Assembly (NCBI GenBank): GCA_029688905.1
Contig: JARULB010000001.1
Coordinates: forward strand, 496,001 to 560,000
Source of the DNA: Balneolales bacterium ANBcel1
GTDB taxonomy: Bacteria; Bacteroidota; Rhodothermia; Balneolales; Natronogracilivirgulaceae
Length of the DNA stretch: 64,000 nucleotides
Reading direction: 5' to 3'
Position 1 is the stretch's first letter. Each line of letters begins with the position of its first letter. Of the stretch, positions 58,898-64,000 are shown in pieces. Both the position numbers and the translations under genes were made by a program. Under the pieces are notes generated by a model, which was given only the letters and a program-made list of their open reading frames with translations, was not told the origin of the DNA and ran no database searches.

Positions 58898-60679
58898 TCA
58901 GGAATCCGCCAGAAGGATATCTTCGAATTCTATGGTGAAAGTTGTCCCGCTCTCCCTTTCGACACTCACTTTTCCTTTCAACTGGCTAACAAGCATATGC
59001 ACCAGCCGCAATCCGAAGCTTTCGCTGTTTTCGATAGATACTGATTCCGGCAATCCTTTGCCGTTATCCCCGCAGATAAAAGTGACCGTGTCCCCTTCCT
59101 TTCGGGTCGATATTCGGATTTCCGGCTTTTCCACACCCTCAAAGGCATACTTCATCGAGTTGGTAATCAGTTCATTCAGAATGATACCCAGTAAAGCCGC
59201 GCTTTGGGTACTCAAATCAAAAGTGTCGGTTCCGGTATTAGCAACAACGTTTTCGGAGTAATTGAAAAAACTGTTCATCTGATCCACCAGCCCCCCCAAA
59301 TACTGTTGGATATTAATCCGCTGATGCCGGTCCGACTGATTCAGCGTTTCGTAAAGAGCCTTCATACTCAATATCCTTGCGGCTGCATCCTCAAGTACCT
59401 GCTTCCCGTTTTCCGTTGTTGCTTCAAAAGATTCCAGCGAAAGCAGACTGTGCAGAATACCGAGGTTGTTTTTGACACGATGATTGATCTCCCTGAACTG
59501 CAGATCCTTGTCCGACAACAGTTTCTGAAGACCTTCCTCCACCTTCTTACGATGTGTGACATCACGAATAATGCTCATGACGGCCGGTTTCCCTTGCCAA
59601 GTGATAAACGAGGCGCTCAGTTCTACGGGTATTCTGGTACCGTCTTTGGCAATGTGGCATGTATCCAGAATTCTGTCGGGGATGGTTCCACCCAGATTGT
59701 TGACGCTTGCCTTTCCGATTGCAGGATCCACAAGGGGCAAACCATCCGGAATCAGTTCATTCCTTGAGTACCCCAGCTGTTCAATAACGGCATCATTTAC
59801 TTTCAGCACTTTGCCGGCGTAATCGATGATCCAGACCGGGTCGTATATCCGGTTGATCAGCTCGGTAATATCGTAATCATCAACAATTCGCTGTTCTTCT
59901 TTCTGTATACGATCGGTAATGATTTCAGAATAGAGTATCAGGCCGCCGACACCACCATGCTGGTCGCGCCAGGGTCTGGCTTCCCACCGCAGCCAGTCAA
60001 GCGTACCGTCCTCCCTCACGTAAGCATCCCGGTCGGAACTCAGTGATTCCCCGGCAAGCACCCTGCTGTGCATTTCACCCCATTTGCTGTGCAGATTGGG
60101 AAACACCTCATCGTGATGTTTTCCGGTTATGGGTTCAAGGGATTGGCAAAAATTCTCCCGGTACGCCTTATTCGCAAAAAGATAGAACCTGTTTGAATCG
60201 AGGATAGCCACGGCATAATGACTTTGCTCCATGGCATCTTTCACCAGTTGGTCTACCTGCCTCTTGTGCTTCAGTTCTTCCCCGGCAGCTTTCCGGTCAT
60301 GATGCGCCTTCAACATCATCCGCAATGCCGCACCGACGATATCGTGGCCCGATTCCCGAACAAGAAACCCCTCACACCCTGATTCCGGGATTTTCTGAAG
60401 CGCGGCAGTTTGATCCTGTGAAACCAGCAGGAGAACCGGCAGACTGCATGCATTCCGGATTTTTTCGGCGCTTTCCAGATCCTCCGTTTCCGTTTCCGGG
60501 CGGATGGTGACAACCACCAGGTCAATGCCCGGCATCAAAGTCAGGATTTCAATAGCCCGTCCCGCCGTAGCTGCCGGGATGACATTGTACCCGAGTTTTT
60601 CAAATAGTGACTTGTCTTCATTGCCGGTTTGCCGGTTCGGACAGGCAAACAGCATGGACTTCTGGTAGTTACCGGTCAT
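58898..60679 (-). CDS. Sensor histidine kinase with degenerate receiver, PAS domains and HisKA_2-type core
   Basis: 593 residues, soluble. Residues about 8-125 look like a response-regulator receiver, but where the phospho-acceptor Asp should be (DLVVVTIRP) there is T58. Two PAS domains follow (about 145-260 and 270-385; AIGKASVNNLGGTIPD, MSIIRDVTHRKKVEEGL). The catalytic part is of the HisKA_2/HWE-related type with phospho-acceptor H400 in FREINHRVKNN, the N-box LNELITNSMKYAFEG, and G-box GDNGKGLPES. It is convergent with the HAD gene and has no response regulator next to it. Signal and output are unknown. Confidence 0.88.
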   Translation of the reverse strand: MTGNYQKSMLFACPNRQTGNEDKSLFEKLGYNVIPAATAGRAIEILTLMPGIDLVVVTIRPETETEDLESAEKIRNACSLPVLLLVSQDQTAALQKIPESGCEGFLVRESGHDIVGAALRMMLKAHHDRKAAGEELKHKRQVDQLVKDAMEQSHYAVAILDSNRFYLFANKAYRENFCQSLEPITGKHHDEVFPNLHSKWGEMHSRVLAGESLSSDRDAYVREDGTLDWLRWEARPWRDQHGGVGGLILYSEIITDRIQKEEQRIVDDYDITELINRIYDPVWIIDYAGKVLKVNDAVIEQLGYSRNELIPDGLPLVDPAIGKASVNNLGGTIPDRILDTCHIAKDGTRIPVELSASFITWQGKPAVMSIIRDVTHRKKVEEGLQKLLSDKDLQFREINHRVKNNLGILHSLLSLESFEATTENGKQVLEDAAARILSMKALYETLNQSDRHQRINIQQYLGGLVDQMNSFFNYSENVVANTGTDTFDLSTQSAALLGIILNELITNSMKYAFEGVEKPEIRISTRKEGDTVTFICGDNGKGLPESVSIENSESFGLRLVHMLVSQLKGKVSVERESGTTFTIEFEDILLADS

Positions 60680-60806
60680 TCATGTTAATAAGGATCCTGG
60701 ATAGGCCCGAAAAGCTAATTGAAGGCGCCGCTTTTCAGGATAAAAAAAATAATTTTATTTCACCGGTCAGTACCGGCCCAACACAAAAAATAAGTCTGCC
60801 GTCCGG

Positions 60807-61322
60807 CTAAAGCTCAGCGATTACCCGGCCACACTCAAGGTTTTCAGGGCCGTGGTAGGGATTGGCTACCCGGTCGGAGTCGTTCAGCCATACAACATCC
60901 TCATCCCCATAATCACCACAGACAAAGACGTAAAGTGTTTCACCCGGATTCCCAAACTCCTCGAGCATTGCTATCATCTCCTCGGAGAACTCATGAAGTG
61001 CCTGCCGCTGGCCATTGATGTCTTCGGCATCAACAATATTACCGGCGAGAGACATCATCACTTGCTGGTATCCTTCCCAGGTAGAAACGACATCCTCCTC
61101 AAATATTTCGTGCGGAGTTGTTGCGATAGTGGTTTCCAGGCGTTCGGCCCACGCGGCCGACAGATCGTCGCGGTTGTGAACCAGCCCGTTTTTGGTGTTC
61201 ATGTATTGCTCAATGATCCGGTTGATCCGTTCATTGACTTCCTGGGCCGACTGTGCAGTAGCCGGAACCGTCGCAGTCAGAAAGACTAGCGATATCAATA
61301 CAAAGCAATAGTATCTCATCAT
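60807..61322 (-). CDS. DUF3347-like periplasmic protein
   Basis: 171 residues. Signal peptide YCFVLISLVFLTATVPATAQ, SD-like GAGAGG upstream. A helical central part (NERINRIIEQYMNTKNGLVH, EEDVVSTWEGYQQVMMSLAG) and the C-terminus YVFVCGDYGDEDVVWLNDS then NPYHGPENLECGRVI match the DUF3347 layout, in which a conserved Cys region is followed by WLs..IrNPYyG..ML.CG. These are periplasmic proteins sometimes linked to metal or stress functions; the role is not known. It lies upstream of the histidine kinase on the same strand (127 bp). An AAGCGCTT palindrome is 79 bp upstream of the start. Confidence 0.72.
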   Translation of the reverse strand: MMRYYCFVLISLVFLTATVPATAQSAQEVNERINRIIEQYMNTKNGLVHNRDDLSAAWAERLETTIATTPHEIFEEDVVSTWEGYQQVMMSLAGNIVDAEDINGQRQALHEFSEEMIAMLEEFGNPGETLYVFVCGDYGDEDVVWLNDSDRVANPYHGPENLECGRVIAEL

Positions 61323-61400
61323 ATACCTCTCTTTCGTTGAAGTTCAGGTAACATTCAGACAGCTTCTGTTATCAAGATGTACATATTTAAGTGAAAAGAA

Positions 61401-61408
61401 AAGCGCTT
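61401..61408. promoter_or_regulatory. AAGCGCTT palindrome between DUF3347 and MscS genes
   Basis: Context AAAAGCGCTTTTT extends to a 12-bp palindrome (61399-61410). It sits between divergent genes outside the xylan locus. Confidence 0.4.
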
Positions 61409-61565
61409 TTTGAATCATTTGCCTGCATTAGTCCTCTATCGGTCGTTTTAAAAATCTTTCATATGCCCGGATCTATCACTACTTTCAAAAACGGCTGGTG
61501 CTGCTTTTTTTGAGTCATGCCAGATACTTGAACAGATAATTCCAAAACGGAAATTTCGTCCCATT

Positions 61566-62870
61566 ATGGTCCCTCTAACTCCTTTTCCGTCAATGGAACA
61601 ATCGGGCACATCTCTGATCCGGTGGGTGACCGATCTTCTGCCGGAATCATGGCACTTTTCCGGCATCGAAACGCTGATCGGGATACTCCTGCTGTTGGTA
61701 CTGGTTGCCTTTCTCCACCTGATCGTAAGAGGCTGGCTGCTGAAGCTGTTCCAGAAGCTCAGCCGCACCGCCCGAAACCCGTGGTACGATGCGCTTTTGC
61801 AAAACCGGCTGCCGCAGCGAGCCCTGTTTCTGCTACCCCTGCTGATCTTTTACATAGGCTTCGAATGGGTCTCCGACCTGCCGGAAGAGCTTCTTGAGTT
61901 CTTTATGCGGATGATCAATGCGGTAATGATACTGGTCATCGCCAGAAGCAGTGACAGTTTTCTGTCGGCCATTCACACCCTGCACCTGCAAAAAGAGGAG
62001 TCACATCGGCGCCCCATCAAAAGCTACATTCAGCTCGGCAAGGTGCTGATTTACCTGATCTCCGCCATACTGATCATCGCTCAGCTCGCGGGACAGTCAC
62101 CCTGGTACTTCCTGAGCGGAATCGGGGCCATGACAGCCATTTTTATGCTGGTTTTCCGGGACACACTGCTTTCACTGGTGGCCAGTGTGCAACTGACCAA
62201 TAACGACCTGGTGCGTGTGGGCGACTGGATCGAGATGCAGCAGTTTGGTGCCGACGGTGACGTTATCGACATTGCGCTGAACAGCGTGCGCGTCCAGAAC
62301 TGGGACAAAACCTACGCCATTATCCCCACCCACAAGTTTCTGGAGCACAGTTTTCGCAACTGGCGAGGCATGCAGGAGAGCGGCGGCCGGCGTATGATGC
62401 GCTCCCTGCTCATCGACATCGAAAGCATCCGGTTTCTCACCCTTCCTGAAGTGGAACGGCTGAAGGAGTCCTATCTACTGCGCAAGTATATCACCGACAA
62501 GCTGGAAGATGTCCACAAGTACAACCAGCAAAACCTGACCAGCCCCGGATCCATCACCAACGGACGCTGGCTCACCAATATCGGTACCTTTCGTGCATAC
62601 GCCTTTGCATACCTGAAACACCATCCTCTGATCAACAAGGAGCTCTTTACCCTTGTCAGACAGCTCGAACCCACTCCAAACGGCCTGCCCCTTCAGCTCT
62701 ACGGCTTCACGAAAAGCACCCAATGGGGAGATTACGAACAGGTTCAAGCCGATATCTTTGATCACATGCTGGCCATTATGCCCGAGTTCGGCCTGCGCCA
62801 CTACCAGCACCCCTCCGGCTGGGATTTCGGCAAAATCCACAGCGGCAACCGGTCGGATGGCGCACACTGA
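61566..62870 (+). CDS. YbdG/MscM-type mechanosensitive ion channel
   Basis: 434 residues with five hydrophobic segments in the first 220 (for example IGILLLLVLVAFLHLIV, ALFLLPLLIFYIGF, VLIYLISAILIIAQLAG). The pore-lining/MscS signature is IGAMTAIFMLVFRDTLLSLV, and the beta domain follows with NNDLVRVGDWIEMQQFGADG and IIPTHKFLEHSFRNW. Length and motifs match the YbdG/MscM subfamily that opens under osmotic downshift. The start at 61566 is uncertain; ATG 61593 is also possible. It is divergent from the DUF3347 gene. Confidence 0.9.
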   Translation: MVPLTPFPSMEQSGTSLIRWVTDLLPESWHFSGIETLIGILLLLVLVAFLHLIVRGWLLKLFQKLSRTARNPWYDALLQNRLPQRALFLLPLLIFYIGFEWVSDLPEELLEFFMRMINAVMILVIARSSDSFLSAIHTLHLQKEESHRRPIKSYIQLGKVLIYLISAILIIAQLAGQSPWYFLSGIGAMTAIFMLVFRDTLLSLVASVQLTNNDLVRVGDWIEMQQFGADGDVIDIALNSVRVQNWDKTYAIIPTHKFLEHSFRNWRGMQESGGRRMMRSLLIDIESIRFLTLPEVERLKESYLLRKYITDKLEDVHKYNQQNLTSPGSITNGRWLTNIGTFRAYAFAYLKHHPLINKELFTLVRQLEPTPNGLPLQLYGFTKSTQWGDYEQVQADIFDHMLAIMPEFGLRHYQHPSGWDFGKIHSGNRSDGAH

Positions 62871-62985
62871 AAAAAAACGCATGGCCATGCAGTGATTATT
62901 TTCATGCCGCAAGTGTAGATTGCACGTGTCCCGCCGTCCGGCGTAACTTGCTGTTTATTGTGCGTAATCAATTGAGGAGCCCGCC

Positions 62986-64000
62986 ATGAAATCTCCCGCA
63001 CTTGCCCGTCTCCCCGTATGTGACGTTCACGCGCTACGGCCCCTTCGTTTTCGTAATCCGGTTGCTGCCCCGCGACCTTTTCCGCTCCACCGGATGATAT
63101 GCAGTTTGTGTGGACTGATCCTTCTTCTGGCCCTTCCACTGTTCGCACATTCCATGAATGCAGGAGCTTCCGGAGAGCCCGGTGGAAAGGGGGTCATCCA
63201 GCAAAGCAGCCAGCGGGTTTTGACGTTCCGTTCCGATGCCGACGGCATGCTGCTGGTGTCTCCGGACAGTAACGACATCCCAACCGCTCTTCCTTTCGGG
63301 AAAAAAATCATCCTTACCGGCAGCCATCACAGTCGTATCCGCACCCTGGAAATCCGGCAGTTTTTTGGCGATCATGAATCGGTGGTGCCGGTAAACCTCC
63401 AGGGGAGGCACTGGAGCGCCGTAACCGGTCCCTTTCCGCCCAACGAGGATGTCGTTTTTCTTTTCAGCCTTGCTACCGACCTGACCGCCTCCGACAAACA
63501 GACCATTCTGGATCAGTTCAGAAAATCCCTCGGTGAGTTTGTCGGGGAGCTGCGTGTTGACGGGCTGGATGACCGACAATTCCGCGACTCGATGAGGGTC
63601 TGGCTGGATGAGTATATGCCGCCGGAATTTGAGGACTATGCCGACCGTGACGGACGGACTCTTCGCAGTATTATTGTCGAAGCAGCACTGGACCGCGACC
63701 TCTCCGCGGTCAGAGACAGTCTCATCAACGCACAGCGAAACATGACCGGACTGCGTCCGGTAATTGAGCATTTAATGATAGAGACCGACAAACAGAAGCA
63801 TCAGACACTGGATTCCCTCCGGCAACTGGCTCTGGAAGCACCTGATGACGATTCCCCGCAGCGGGAGGAGCTGGAAGAATCCCTGGGCAACTGGTTCCGC
63901 GACCTGAAAGAGCTGGGGCAATCGGTTCTGGATGCCCCCAACCTGCTATATGTATCCCGCCCGCTGCCTGCCGCTGAATATATCAGACGCTTCGATGACC
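62986..64000 (+). CDS. Exported protein of unknown function (3' partial)
   Basis: An open frame of 338 codons starts at ATG 62986 with a GAGGAG ribosome site and runs off the right edge. A hydrophobic signal (MICSLCGLILLLALPLFAHS) begins after a basic 36-residue N-region. After a beta-rich section (about 85-160, SQRVLTFRSDADGMLLVSPD, RTLEIRQFFGDHES) comes a charged helical section (SDKQTILDQFRKSLGEFVGE, RDLSAVRDSLINAQRNM). No family is recognised. The minus-strand frame over the same bases (63034-63771) lacks features and is a shadow. Confidence 0.7.
   Translation, partial: MKSPALARLPVCDVHALRPLRFRNPVAAPRPFPLHRMICSLCGLILLLALPLFAHSMNAGASGEPGGKGVIQQSSQRVLTFRSDADGMLLVSPDSNDIPTALPFGKKIILTGSHHSRIRTLEIRQFFGDHESVVPVNLQGRHWSAVTGPFPPNEDVVFLFSLATDLTASDKQTILDQFRKSLGEFVGELRVDGLDDRQFRDSMRVWLDEYMPPEFEDYADRDGRTLRSIIVEAALDRDLSAVRDSLINAQRNMTGLRPVIEHLMIETDKQKHQTLDSLRQLALEAPDDDSPQREELEESLGNWFRDLKELGQSVLDAPNLLYVSRPLPAAEYIRRFDD

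Noticed and set aside
63034-63771. Minus-strand frame of 245 codons
   Set aside because: The plus-strand frame from 62986 has a ribosome site, a signal peptide and no stop to the window end.

Overview
The window most likely comes from a Balneolota/Rhodothermota-type bacterium (Bacteroidota superphylum). Five large secreted proteins end in a C-terminal type IX secretion (T9SS) sorting domain with the QNYPNPFNPxTxIR...SGVYxYRLxxG...xMxLxK signature common in that group. TonB-dependent uptake, many SPase II lipoproteins, and two promoter candidates of the TTTG/TAnnTTTG kind fit the same assignment. There is no rRNA, tRNA or other decisive marker here, so the phylum is an inference.

Almost everything between 8 kb and 58 kb is one xylan (glucuronoarabinoxylan) degradation and catabolism locus. 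From left to right: a CotH-type surface protein cut by the left edge (2-3040), an SGNH esterase (3091-4356) and an exported GH2 beta-galactosidase (5129-7915); a T9SS-secreted GH10 xylanase with a CBM4/9-like module (8137-10620); three consecutive CE1-type esterases (11111-14873); a parvulin-type foldase lipoprotein (15346-17115); a T9SS-secreted beta-helix protein and a TonB-dependent receptor (17240-22194); a GH43-CBM6 T9SS enzyme (23184-25439); a long minus-strand block of xylB, xylA, SDR dehydrogenase, GH67 alpha-glucuronidase, GH3, GPH sugar symporter, GH10 lipoprotein and GH51 arabinofuranosidase (38763 down to 25743); on the plus strand a parvulin-like gene remnant, a membrane spermidine-synthase-like protein, GH9 and a second GH3 (39367-47598); then on the minus strand a second GH10 lipoprotein, second T9SS GH10 and second GH43 (47805-53519). 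Transketolase, transaldolase, aldose 1-epimerase and a HAD hydrolase (53882-58867) carry the pentose onward. The right end (58898-64000) is ordinary: a histidine kinase, a DUF3347 protein, a YbdG-type mechanosensitive channel, and an unrecognised exported protein cut by the right edge.

A coherent working model: T9SS xylanases and GH43 act outside the cell, CE1, SGNH and GH67 remove acyl and glucuronyl decorations, the TonB receptor imports oligosaccharides, lipoprotein GH10s and GH43/GH51/GH3 finish depolymerisation, the GPH symporter takes sugars into the cytoplasm, and XylA/XylB plus transketolase/transaldolase feed the pentose phosphate pathway. No SusD homologue is visible beside the receptor; its immediate partner is instead a T9SS-secreted beta-helix protein.

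Regulatory DNA is the most interesting layer. A perfect AAGCGCTT palindrome (LacI/CcpA-like core) occurs six times, mostly at the 5' ends of locus genes. A separate 19-bp palindrome (AARTGTAY-N3-RTACAYTT) lies next to AAGCGCTT-like sites in front of the GH10, the CE1 cluster and GH43. Clear hairpin terminators divide the locus into transcription units, and an array of 69-bp repeats and a (TTGA)7 tract sit directly upstream of two of the enzymes.
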